The position numbers and the translations under genes were made by a program. Shown piece after piece: positions 16,037 through 23,475 of a stretch of DNA of 24,629 nt. Below the pieces are notes generated by a model that was not told the origin of the DNA, searched no databases, and worked only from the letters and a program-made list of their open reading frames with translations. The first letter of the stretch is position 1. Each line of letters starts with the position of its first letter. Source of the stretch: Acidobacteriota bacterium (lineage in GTDB: Bacteria > Acidobacteriota > Terriglobia > Terriglobales > Acidobacteriaceae). Location: NCBI GenBank assembly GCA_003225515.1, contig QIAK01000078.1, positions 4,403 through 29,031 of the forward strand, written 5' to 3'.

Positions 16037-16127
16037 GCAGCGGAGGATGGCCTGATTCAGATTTGCCTGTGCCAACGTTCCTGGGATAGCCTCGTCTAAG
16101 ATTCAACTTCCACAGTGGAGTGCTCCC

Positions 16128-16598
16128 ATGTCTGCGATTCACCTGATAGTCAACAATCGTCCTCACGATCTTGAGATCGCTCCCGACACTCCTCTATTGT
16201 GGGTGCTGCGCGACAAGCTGAACCTGACTGGCACCAAGTACGGCTGCGGGATGGGCCTGTGCGGAGCGTGCACGGTTCACCTGGACGGTGAAGCCGTACG
16301 AGCCTGTCAGACGCCGGTCTCAACTGTGGGCGCGAAAAAGATCACGACAATCGAAGGACTGTCGCAGGACAACACGCATCCCGTGCAACAGGCATGGATC
16401 GCAGAGCAGGTTCCGCAATGTGGATACTGTCAGCCCGGCCAGATCATGTCCGCGGCGGCACTGCTGGCGAAGACTCCGAAACCCAGCGACGATCAAATCG
16501 AGACGGCAATGGTAGGAAACCTTTGCCGGTGCGGCATGTATCAGCGAATTCGCCGAGCCATTCATCGCGCGGCTTCGACCGCTGGGAAGGGAGCATAG
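16128..16598 (+). CDS. [2Fe-2S] subunit of molybdenum hydroxylase, IorA-like (copy 2)
   Basis: 156 residues with cysteines at the same positions as copy 1: C40, C45, C48, C60 in the ferredoxin domain (YGCGMGLCGACTVH) and C98, C101, C133, C135 in the helical domain (CGYCQPGQ, GNLCRCGMY). The two copies are clearly paralogues, for example sharing TPLLWVLRD and QQAWIAE. It passes electrons from the large subunit to an unknown acceptor. There is no signal peptide, so it probably travels with its Tat-tagged partner. The ribosome binding site is GGAG about 8 bases before the ATG. The stop is 2 bases from the iorB copy 2 start, a tight operon. Confidence 0.95.
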   Translation: MSAIHLIVNNRPHDLEIAPDTPLLWVLRDKLNLTGTKYGCGMGLCGACTVHLDGEAVRACQTPVSTVGAKKITTIEGLSQDNTHPVQQAWIAEQVPQCGYCQPGQIMSAAALLAKTPKPSDDQIETAMVGNLCRCGMYQRIRRAIHRAASTAGKGA

Positions 16599-16600
16599 CC

Positions 16601-18790
16601 ATGACCATCAACCGCCGCCAGTTTGTGAAGAGAGGGGCCGCCGCCGGGGCAGGCCTCATGATTGGAGTTCGGCTCACCGGTCCGCTCGCGTGGGCGCAGG
16701 AATCGGATGCGGGAGCGAAGAAGCCGGCGCCGAATCCGTTTATCGCGTATGTCAACGTCAGGCCCGACGGTCACATCTCCCTTATCGTCGCGAAATCGGA
16801 AATGGGGCAGGGCATCAAGACCGGGCTTGCGATGATTCTGGCTGAGGAAGCTGAAGTTGATTTCAATGCGGTCAGCGTGCAGCAAGCGGATACGCGCCCT
16901 GATCTCTACGCCCACCTGGGCACCGGCGGCAGCGGCAGCACGATGGAGAACTTTACTCCACTGCGCCGCGCCGGCGCGACGGTACGCGAGTTGATGATTA
17001 CAGCAGCCGCTTCCAGATGGAATGTTCCGTCAGCGGAATGCCACGCCAAGCAGGGAACTGTGGTGCACCTGAAGTCATCGCGCAAGGCCACCTACGGCGA
17101 ACTGGTGGACGCCGCCTCGAAGTTGCCGCTTCCCGATCAGGAGAAGGTGCATCTCAAGAACGCTTCGGACTTCAAACTGATCGGCCATGCTACGCCACGA
17201 GTGGATGTGCCGTCGAAGGTGAATGGCAGCGCGCAATTTGGAATTGATGTGCGCGTCCCGGAGATGCTGTTTGCCATGGTGGCGCGCTGTCCAACCTTTG
17301 GGGGCAAGCCGTCGCACTTCAATGCGGAGAAGGCGAAGGCGGTCTCCGGAGTGCACGATGTTTTTGAGATACCCGCGCTTCCCGGCGACAAGTTTACCGC
17401 CGGAGGAATTGCAGTCGTCGCCGATTCGACCTGGGCAGCCATGAAAGGGCGTGAGGCGCTCGAGATTACGTGGGATCACGGTACAGCCGCCTCCGAGTCG
17501 AGCGACGGAATGCGCGAAGCTCTGCGCACCGCCGCGTCAACACCTGGGAAGCGCGTGCGCAATGATGGCGACGTCGATGCCGTCTTGTCGAATGGCGCAA
17601 GGAAAGTGGAAGCGCTATACGAGCTTCCTCTGCTGGCGCACGCGACCATGGAACCCATGAACATCACGGTGCATGCGCGCGGGAACGATGCCGAAGTCTG
17701 GGCTCCCACGCAATCGCCCGACTGGGTGCAGGGAACGGTCGCGCAGGTGTTGGGACTCAAGCCTGAAAAGGTGATTGTGCATACCACCCTGATGGGCGGT
17801 GGATTTGGCCGCCGCTATATGGCCGATTTCCCCGCCGAGGCGGCGCAGATTGCCAAGGTTGCAGGAAAGCCGGTGCAACTGGTCTGGTCCCGCGAAGATG
17901 ATATGACGCACGACTTCTATCGTCCCGCATCGTGCCATGGCATGCGCGGCGCGGTAGATGCGAACGGGCATCCCACGGCATGGGTTCATACCCTGGCATC
18001 GACCTCAATTCGCGGATATTGGGATCCAAAAGCTTCGCCGGAAAGTCAGGAAGTGGGCGGCGCAAAAGAAATGCCGTACGCAATTCCAAATGTGCGGCTC
18101 GAGTTTAATCCGGTGGCGAGCGCGGTGCCACGGGCATGGTGGCGGTCGGTGGAGAATTCCTTCAACGGCTTTGCCGTGGAAAGCTTCATCGACGAACTGG
18201 CGGCCGCGGCCGGAAAGGACCCCGTCGAGTTCCGCAAAAATCTGCTGGTGAAATCAGCCAACTGGAAGCCAAAGAGCGAGGACGATCCCGATCCTGCGCG
18301 GCTGCGGGCCGTGCTCGAATTGGCAGCCGCTAAAGCGGGCTGGGGCAAACCATTGCCCAAAGGCCGAGGACGTGGAGTGGCTGCGTTCGCGTCATTCGGA
18401 AGCTATTTTGCCGAGGTCGCCGAGGTGACGGTGAAAGGCGGCGAGTTCAAAGTTGACCGCATCGTCGCCGCGGTGGATTGCGGACAGATTGTGAATCCGG
18501 AATCGGTGCGCTCGCAGACCGAAGGCGCAATTATCTACGGGCTCAGTGCCGCTCTGAAAAATGAAATCACAATCAAGAATGGCGCGGTCGAGCAAACCAA
18601 TTTCGATGGATACGATCCCATTCGGATCAATGAGGCTCCGGAAATCGAGGTCTACCTGGTGTCGAGCCAGGAAGATCCCGGCGGCATGGGTGAGCCCGGT
18701 CTGCCCCCACTGGCCCCCGCCGTCGCAAATGCAATTTTCGCCGCCACCGGCCAGCGCCTGCGCAAGCTGCCGTTCCAGTTAAAGGCGTAG
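16601..18790 (+). CDS. Molybdenum hydroxylase large subunit, isoquinoline 1-oxidoreductase beta-like (copy 2)
   Basis: 729 residues from the ATG at 16601. The frame is open far upstream, but that part overlaps iorA and has no family sequence. A Tat-type leader (NRRQFVKRGAAAGAGLMIGV, Ala-rich end near LAWAQ) precedes the Mo-binding fold. It shows AKSEMGQGIKTGLAMILAEE, the molybdopterin loop LMGGGFGRRYMADFPAEA, VWSREDDMTHDFYRPAS and the active-site Glu in GMGEPGLPPLAPAVANAI. It is paralogous to the copy at 8536-10653, with different residues around the substrate pocket, so a different substrate is likely. The ribosome binding site AAGGGAG lies about 8 bases upstream. Heterocycle or aldehyde oxidation is the family role; the actual substrate is unknown. 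Confidence 0.94.
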   Translation: MTINRRQFVKRGAAAGAGLMIGVRLTGPLAWAQESDAGAKKPAPNPFIAYVNVRPDGHISLIVAKSEMGQGIKTGLAMILAEEAEVDFNAVSVQQADTRPDLYAHLGTGGSGSTMENFTPLRRAGATVRELMITAAASRWNVPSAECHAKQGTVVHLKSSRKATYGELVDAASKLPLPDQEKVHLKNASDFKLIGHATPRVDVPSKVNGSAQFGIDVRVPEMLFAMVARCPTFGGKPSHFNAEKAKAVSGVHDVFEIPALPGDKFTAGGIAVVADSTWAAMKGREALEITWDHGTAASESSDGMREALRTAASTPGKRVRNDGDVDAVLSNGARKVEALYELPLLAHATMEPMNITVHARGNDAEVWAPTQSPDWVQGTVAQVLGLKPEKVIVHTTLMGGGFGRRYMADFPAEAAQIAKVAGKPVQLVWSREDDMTHDFYRPASCHGMRGAVDANGHPTAWVHTLASTSIRGYWDPKASPESQEVGGAKEMPYAIPNVRLEFNPVASAVPRAWWRSVENSFNGFAVESFIDELAAAAGKDPVEFRKNLLVKSANWKPKSEDDPDPARLRAVLELAAAKAGWGKPLPKGRGRGVAAFASFGSYFAEVAEVTVKGGEFKVDRIVAAVDCGQIVNPESVRSQTEGAIIYGLSAALKNEITIKNGAVEQTNFDGYDPIRINEAPEIEVYLVSSQEDPGGMGEPGLPPLAPAVANAIFAATGQRLRKLPFQLKA

Positions 18791-18821
18791 TGAGAGCGAC
18801 AATGAGTAGGCAAGCGGTATA

Positions 18822-18925
18822 GGTTTTCTCTGCGTCCTCTGCGGATTTCTCTGCGTTCTCAGCGGGTTAAAGGTTTTTTGACGCAAACATCGCCAAGACA
18901 CTCGCAAAGTTCGCAAAGAAGTTCG
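18822..18925. repeat. Composite of two interspersed repeat types
   Basis: 18822-18876 consists of iterated CTCTGCGTCCTCTGCGG / CTCTGCGTTCTCAGCGG words ending in GTTAAAG. 18880-18920 consists of GACGCAAAC, CGCCAAGAC, CTCGCAAAGTT and CGCAAAG words. Neither part codes for anything. The tandem 8-10 bp word structure is typical of dispersed intergenic repeats. It separates iorB copy 2 from the convergent dksA gene. Confidence 0.7.
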
Positions 18926-18954
18926 GCAGCGGTCTTGCACCCCAGCCAAGATGC

Positions 18955-18985
18955 AAAGACAAACGCCGCCGATCTCCCGGCGGCG
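18955..18985 (-). terminator. Rho-independent terminator of the DksA-family gene
   Basis: On the minus strand a perfect 8 bp GC stem (CGCCGCCG and CGGCGGCG at 18985-18978 and 18971-18964, 6-base loop) is followed at once by TTTGTCTTT. It lies about 33 bp after the dksA stop. Confidence 0.75.
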
Positions 18986-19018
18986 CTCCTACGAATCCCT
19001 CGATGGAACGGCTTTCGC

Positions 19019-19387
19019 CTACCGCGGAGCTTCCTCCAACAATCCCTGCTCCAGCTTTTCCTGGCATTCGATGCAGTGCCGCGTCCACGGAACCGCTTCA
19101 AGACGCTTGGCATTGATCTCTTTACCGCAGTGAATGCATTCGCCGAAGCTGCCTTCACGCAGCCGGGCCAGCGCCTTATCCACCATCTGCAAAAGCTGCC
19201 GTTCATTATTGCTCTGGCTGAACAGGAACTCCTTGGTGTACGAACTGGCGGCGCGGTCGGCAATGTCCTGAGCTGTATCCTCGTCCGCAGAACGGCCATC
19301 CGCCTGAGTACGGTTCACCGTGCGACGCAATTCCTGCTGCCGTGTTTCCAGACGCTTTTTGAATGATTCGAGCTTCTTCTTATCCAT
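19019..19387 (-). CDS. DksA/TraR family zinc-finger protein
   Basis: 122 residues. A charged coiled coil (MDKKKLESFKKRLETRQQEL onward) is followed by a C4 zinc finger made by C84/C87 (CIHC) and C105/C108 (CIEC). The acidic tip motif DxxDxA, essential in E. coli DksA for acting on RNA polymerase through its secondary channel, is present as D41-IA-D44-R-A46. That supports a true DksA-like transcription factor working with ppGpp in the stringent response. It is shorter than E. coli DksA (151 residues), as is usual for short DksA-like proteins outside the proteobacteria. It has a clear promoter, a leader hairpin and its own terminator, so it is a single-gene unit. Confidence 0.92.
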   Translation of the reverse strand: MDKKKLESFKKRLETRQQELRRTVNRTQADGRSADEDTAQDIADRAASSYTKEFLFSQSNNERQLLQMVDKALARLREGSFGECIHCGKEINAKRLEAVPWTRHCIECQEKLEQGLLEEAPR

Positions 19388-19432
19388 AAGTCACTTCAAC
19401 AGTTCTGCGTAAGAATGCCTACCTTAAGTTTA

Positions 19433-19454
19433 GACGCCCCTTCCCGGGGGCGTC
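19433..19454 (-). promoter_or_regulatory. Hairpin in the dksA leader
   Basis: GACGCCCC (19433-19440) and GGGGCGTC (19447-19454) form a perfect, very GC-rich 8 bp stem with a 6-base loop. It sits in the 5' leader, between the predicted start of transcription (near 19471) and the ATG at 19387. No T-run follows on the minus strand, so attenuation is not evident. Confidence 0.45.
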
Positions 19455-19477
19455 CAAGGCCATAAGGCCAAACGAAG

Positions 19478-19507
19478 ATAATAAGCGCGAAAATTATGAT
19501 GCGTCAA
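19478..19507 (-). promoter_or_regulatory. Sigma70 promoter of the DksA-family gene
   Basis: On the minus strand TTGACG (19507-19502) and TATTAT (19483-19478) are 18 bp apart (17 to the overlapping TTATTA). This predicts a start near 19471 and a leader of about 84 bases. Confidence 0.65.
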
Positions 19508-19658
19508 CCACCGGAATGGCTGTAGCAGCTTTGTCCTGACTCGGTGACGGAAATCACTGCAGTTCTATGACAGTGCGCCGCTAAGGCTTCGTACGAATAC
19601 AATGTACGTCCTATCCAAGATACCTCGGCTCGCGTTGCGCTGAAGCAGTAATCGCCGG

Positions 19659-21105
19659 TTATCGCGGCAACGGATCCTTCATGTTGGCCAGGGCGTATCC
19701 CATTACGGCCATGGCGGCTGCGTTCTCGCGTAACTCGGAGGGAACAATCTTGTCGAGTGTGTCGGCGGCCGTGTGATGGTAATGGAAATAGGTGCGGCCA
19801 TCCTGCATGATGCTCAGTGCCGGAACCCCTGATTCAGCCATCGCCGCAATGTCGGCTCCCGGAGGATAGCTGGTTGGCAGAAGCGCACTGGCGCCGAAGC
19901 TTTGCAAAATTTCCAGCACGGGCCGCAAAAGCTCGCTGGCGCGCGCGCTCATCTTCACGGCAAAGCCCAGCGGATGGGCCGCCCCGGAATCACTTTCAAT
20001 CGCGCCTACCGTGTGGATGAAATCAGCCGAATAATCTTTGCTATAAGCCTGACTGCCCGAGCCGCCACTTTCTTCGTCCATCCACGCAATCACGCGCAAG
20101 GTGCGCTTCGGGCGCAAGTGCAATCTTTGCAGAATCTCAGCCGTCTCCATCGCTACCGCGACCCCAGCCCCGTCATCGATCGCTCCTGTGCCGAGGTCCC
20201 ACGAATCGAGGTGCCCGGATACGATAACGAATTGTTCGGGATGCTCGCTGCCTTTCAGATCGGCGATCACGTTGTAGCTGATCGCGTCGGGAAGTTTCTG
20301 CGGAGTAAGCGTGAGGTGCATGCGGACTTTGCCCTCAGCGGCAAGATGCGCGATCAATGCTGCATCTTCAGCGGCAACCGCCCCGGCCGGAATGCCAGCA
20401 GGAAAACTGAATCCAGTGTGCGGCAATCGAAAGTCGGCGCTGCCCACCGAGCGCACTAACGCGGCCGCCGCGCCCAGATCGGCTGCGGCTTTCGGCCCAG
20501 CACCGCGATAGCGTACGGATTCGCCATACGCCGCGAAGGCCATTCCGCCCGCAGCTTTCTGCTTGTCGAAAATCTCATTGAAGAGCACGATCTTGCCCGC
20601 CACTTTGTCGTGGCCAAGTGCCTTCAGTTCGTCGAAGTCCTTCACCACCATTATCTCGGCGGTAATGCCGTCAGCGGGAGTTGACGTGTTCGGTCAGCTC
20701 GGCGGTTTCCGCCCCGCGCACCCAGTGCGGAACCTTTACCTCATCGAGGTGAACCTCGAGCCCGAGCTGGCGCAACTCGCCGGCAACGTATTCCACTGCG
20801 GCTTTGGCCTGCGCTGATCCTGCCAGTCGCGGACCGATGTTCTCGGTCAGGTGCGTGACCTCGCGATAGGCGTAATCATCGGCGAGAGCGGCCTCCTTTA
20901 TTGCCCCAAGCTCCTCCACCAACTGAGCAGGGAAATTGGCCTGCTCCGATGCAGATGCTGGCTGCGGCGCCATGAAGTTTACAGGCGCGTTGGCTGGTGG
21001 CTTGGGTTGCGCATTCTGGGCAATGGCAGTGCTCGCGAGAAGGGCAATCAGAAGAGTCAGGCCAGAGTTGAAGATTGGTTCAGAGCGGGAGTGGCGACGA
21101 GTCAT
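19659..21105 (-). pseudogene. Secreted M28 peptidase, broken by deletion and frameshift
   Basis: The 5' part (20671-21105) has a signal peptide (LTLLIALLASTAIAQ) and the conserved front of a carboxypeptidase Q-like M28 enzyme (HLTENIGPRLAGSAQA, VPHWVRGAETAELTEH), then stops at TGA 20671-20673. The next frame carries on with TPADGITAEIMVVKDFDELK and the whole catalytic domain: SGHLDSWDLGTGAIDDGAG, WMDEESGGSG, a YRGAGPKAAADLG segment and FHYHHTAADTLDKI. Relatives have about 20 more residues between the LTEH-type and TPADG-type motifs, so the junction near 20682 looks like a deletion plus frameshift rather than one misread base. The zinc ligands remain, but a product from ATG 20651 would lack the export signal. 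It is probably a recent pseudogene. 268 bp of non-coding DNA separates its end from the dksA start. Confidence 0.8.
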
Positions 21106-21211
21106 GATCGTTGGTCAGTGTATCTGACATCGAGGGGAGAACGAAATTAGGGGGGAACTGTTAGAAATCCGATGGCTGCCCTGACGCCCGGAACTGCATC
21201 CAAGCTCCTCA

Positions 21212-22042
21212 ATGATTCCGAGAAGAAGACTGTCTTGCCTGGCTCTTGCGTTGTGCATTGTTACTTGTAGTTTTCCGAACTGGGCAGTCTCTCAAACCAG
21301 CAACGACTTGCCCGATAGTCCATCAGAGGTATCCCGCATCAAGCATCGCAATGATCCAGGGTCAGACCGCGAGGTGTCGTGGAAATCTCTGCCCAAGGAC
21401 TTTTTGCACGATCAGAAAGAAATCTGGCTGTTTCCGAAACAATTGGGGAAAGGGCGGTACTGGGTACCCACGCTCGCTGTTACGGCAGGAACTGCGGGCC
21501 TCATCTATGCGGACCCTCATGCCATGCCCTATTTCCGTACCCACGCCCGCAACATGGACGACATAAATGACGTCTTCGACCCCTTGATCACTTCGGCGGA
21601 AGTGATAGCCGTTCCGGTTGTGCTTCTCGGCGCTGGATATATCAGGCATGACAGCTATCAAGTGAGTACCGCATTGTTAGCTGGCGAGGCGTACGCCGAC
21701 AGTGCTGTCGTCGATCTGGCCATGAAGGCCGTCACTCGAAGAAAACGCCCCAACGATGTTCCACCGGGAGCTCCATTCACTGACACTTTTTTTAGCGGCG
21801 GCAAATCACCGTTCAAGGGCAGTGCATTCCCCTCCGGGCATGCCGCCGGAGTGTTTTCAGTAGCAACGGTCGTTGCCAGCCGCTACCAACATCATCGCTG
21901 GGTGCCCTGGCTGGCGTACAGTTTTGCCACCGCCATCTGTGCTTCCCGCATAACCACCAGTGCGCATTTTCCATCTGATGTGTTTATGGGGGCAGCATTG
22001 GGATACACAATTACCCGCTACGAAGTACTACGTCCGCGGTGA
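21212..22042 (+). CDS. Exported PAP2-family phosphatase
   Basis: 276 residues with an N-terminal signal sequence or anchor (about 8-28, ending NWAVSQ). The C-terminal PAP2 phosphatase motifs are complete: KAVTRRKRP (Lys172 to Arg179-Pro180), PSGH (Ser208-Gly209-His210) and SRITTSAHFPSDV (Arg246, nucleophile His252, Asp256). Such enzymes remove phosphate from phosphatidic acid, undecaprenyl pyrophosphate or lipid A on the outer face of the membrane. Only a few hydrophobic stretches are seen in the C-terminal half, so it may be less deeply membrane-embedded than PgpB. No Shine-Dalgarno sequence is visible before the ATG. It is divergent from the broken M28 gene across 106 bp. Its substrate is not decidable here. 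Confidence 0.9.
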   Translation: MIPRRRLSCLALALCIVTCSFPNWAVSQTSNDLPDSPSEVSRIKHRNDPGSDREVSWKSLPKDFLHDQKEIWLFPKQLGKGRYWVPTLAVTAGTAGLIYADPHAMPYFRTHARNMDDINDVFDPLITSAEVIAVPVVLLGAGYIRHDSYQVSTALLAGEAYADSAVVDLAMKAVTRRKRPNDVPPGAPFTDTFFSGGKSPFKGSAFPSGHAAGVFSVATVVASRYQHHRWVPWLAYSFATAICASRITTSAHFPSDVFMGAALGYTITRYEVLRPR

Positions 22043-22091
22043 ATTGCTGAAATCTCACCCGCCGGCTTCCCCAAACCGCGGAAGCTTCCCC

Positions 22092-22117
22092 AAAAAAATG
22101 GCCCCATCACTGGGGCC
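22092..22117 (-). terminator. Orphan rho-independent terminator
   Basis: On the minus strand GGCCCCA and TGGGGCC (7 bp stem, GTGA loop, 22117-22100) are followed by A and seven Ts (22098-22092). The nearest annotated minus-strand gene ends 400 bp upstream at its own terminator, so this one must serve another transcript. It could also help end the convergent PAP2 message, but no T-run follows on the plus strand. Confidence 0.75.
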
Positions 22118-22151
22118 ACGTTTCAAGAGGCTACGGATTTGGTGGGCAATG

Positions 22152-22235
22152 TCAGGAAAGGCGATGCATGACTCCGTTCCGCCAGCCGGAACGGTTCGGG
22201 TAGTGACGCGGGGAATCGAAGAGAGTGTAGGTCAT
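22152..22235 (-). CDS. Possible 27-residue peptide gene
   Basis: A short frame, MTYTLFDSPRHYPNRSGW plus RNGVMHRLS, ends about 35 bases before the orphan terminator at 22092-22117. The peptide is basic and aromatic with no membrane segment. There is no good ribosome binding site (GAGG is about 20 bases away) and its second half overlaps the CCGTTCCG/CGGAACGG stem. It may be chance within a non-coding RNA. It is listed because it is the only frame that fits between a plausible start and the terminator. Confidence 0.2.
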   Translation of the reverse strand: MTYTLFDSPRHYPNRSGWRNGVMHRLS

Positions 22236-22450
22236 GTTGCTAGAGTTTGCGGCCTCTTTGTTACTGGTAACAGAAGCATTTCCCAAGCCAAAACCAGAAT
22301 TCTTATGATCCCGCTCACCCTGTCGCATAAGTCGAAGCGACGTAAGTACTTACGAAAAACGAGGAGTGAGATGCGGGTGTCGGCTTGGAAATCACAGCAA
22401 AATTGAAAGTGCAGAACAATGCATATTCCCTGCACTCTGCTACCGATGCG

Positions 22451-22493
22451 CCAAAACAGCAAGCCCATGGCGGGTTGTAGCCAGCCATGGGCT
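22451..22493 (-). terminator. Terminator of the GvpL/GvpF gene
   Basis: On the minus strand a perfect 10 bp stem, AGCCCATGGC and GCCATGGGCT (22493-22484 and 22471-22462, 12-base loop), is followed by TGCTGTTTTGG. It begins 25 bp after the stop of the gene at 22519. Confidence 0.65.
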
Positions 22494-22518
22494 CGAAGTG
22501 AAAGGGATTTTTTAAGGT

Positions 22519-23265
22519 CTAGCTGTTGCCGGCTACGGTGCGCAGCTTGCCCGGCAGAAAGTGATACGGGGGCCACGGACCGCTGATCGCGACCTCGCAG
22601 TTCTTCAACTGCTTGGCGGCGGTGGTATAGCGGTTCTGATACTTTTCCACGCTCTTGGAATCGATCAGGTGGGCGATGTCGATCAACATTCCCTCAGGGG
22701 CGACCTTCTTGCAGCTGACTTCTTCTTCCAGCGGACTGAATAGTTTGTGGACCTGGACTGAGAGCGCCCGGGCCTTGGTCTGGCGTTCGCGCTCGCGGGA
22801 CGCCTTCACCTTCAGCTTCGAGAGGTAGTCGCCGCCAACCGTGTCTGGCAGCACAACGTCGATCATGGCTTCGCGTAGCGATCCGTCCCGCACGATTAGT
22901 TTGATGTGCATTTCGGATTTGCCGCGCAATTTTGCGACGCTCAGGCCAAAGGCGCGCCGGTTGACCCGGACAGCCTGCCGAAGTGCGTCATCGCTGTCGA
23001 AGATTGTGCCGAACTTGAAAGGTAAAACCGTGGAATTCCGGAAGCAGTTGCTGACCACACGCGCGTGCTCAATCGCGGATTTCTGGTCAAGTTCACTGGC
23101 TGTGTGGTCGTATTCGCTGACGATCACCGCGAATTCACCACTGGGATAGCTCAGAACCGCAGCGCCGTTCACTCCTTGAACGCCCTCTAACAGGAAAGGG
23201 CGGCGAGTGCGGGTTCCATTGGGTAGGGTTTGGTGCTCGGTAAGACAGTACGCGTACCACGCCAT
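22519..23265 (-). CDS. GvpL/GvpF family protein (orphan)
   Basis: 248 residues in the GvpL/GvpF family, minor gas-vesicle proteins thought to help nucleate or assemble the vesicle. Family features seen are the opening MAWYAYCLTE, a first alpha/beta domain, VLPFKFGTIFDSDDALRQAV (about 80-100), a charged helical linker (KLKVKASRERERQTKARAL) and the ending CEVAISGPWPPYHFLP, which matches the family TGPWPPYSF motif. GGAGAG at 23272-23277 is 6 bases before the ATG. No GvpA, GvpN or other vesicle gene is in the window, and both sides are unrelated genes, so a role outside vesicle making is possible. It has its own terminator and appears to be a single-gene unit. Confidence 0.92.
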   Translation of the reverse strand: MAWYAYCLTEHQTLPNGTRTRRPFLLEGVQGVNGAAVLSYPSGEFAVIVSEYDHTASELDQKSAIEHARVVSNCFRNSTVLPFKFGTIFDSDDALRQAVRVNRRAFGLSVAKLRGKSEMHIKLIVRDGSLREAMIDVVLPDTVGGDYLSKLKVKASRERERQTKARALSVQVHKLFSPLEEEVSCKKVAPEGMLIDIAHLIDSKSVEKYQNRYTTAAKQLKNCEVAISGPWPPYHFLPGKLRTVAGNS

Positions 23266-23475
23266 GTTGAACTCTCCGAACCGGGATGGAGGCAGACCGG
23301 GCCGCCTCTCACGTCGAGTCTTTCGCTAAGTTTGTAAAGCGACTGGAAGTTGTGGAAAACGGGCGGTACAGGGTTTAACGAACCGGAAACGCTTACAATC
23401 ACATTTCCTATTTGCATATTACTTTGGGCACCTACAAAAAAGCAACTTTTTAATGGCGAGAGGCATCGAAAGCCC

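Larger units (their letters stand above)
22043..22518. other. 476 bp gap rich in dyads, with an orphan minus-strand terminator
   Basis: No protein gene of normal size is credible here. The gap holds an orphan terminator (22092-22117), a stem CCGTTCCG/CGGAACGG (22174-22181/22187-22194), a dyad TGTTAC-TG-GTAACA (22259-22272), a perfect 14 bp palindrome CGTAAGTACTTACG (22341-22354) and a stem AGTGCAG/CTGCACT (22408-22414/22430-22436). It ends in the gvpL/F terminator. The density of structure and the terminator make a small transcript on the minus strand likely. Confidence 0.5.

Noticed and set aside
16394..16600. N-terminal extension of iorB copy 2
   Set aside because: The open frame overlaps iorA and lacks family sequence. 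The Tat leader and ribosome binding site fix the start at 16601.
21960..22406. 148-codon plus-strand frame after PAP2
   Set aside because: It starts inside PAP2 in another frame and crosses several dyads. Composition is not protein-like.
22232..22576. 114-codon minus-strand frame across the gvpL/F terminator
   Set aside because: It overlaps the end of gvpL/F and runs through the terminator stem; no recognisable protein features.
23425..23455. AT-only hairpin (AAAAAG/CTTTTT) after aroDE
   Set aside because: The stem has 6 almost all-AT pairs with a 3-base loop, too weak to call a terminator.
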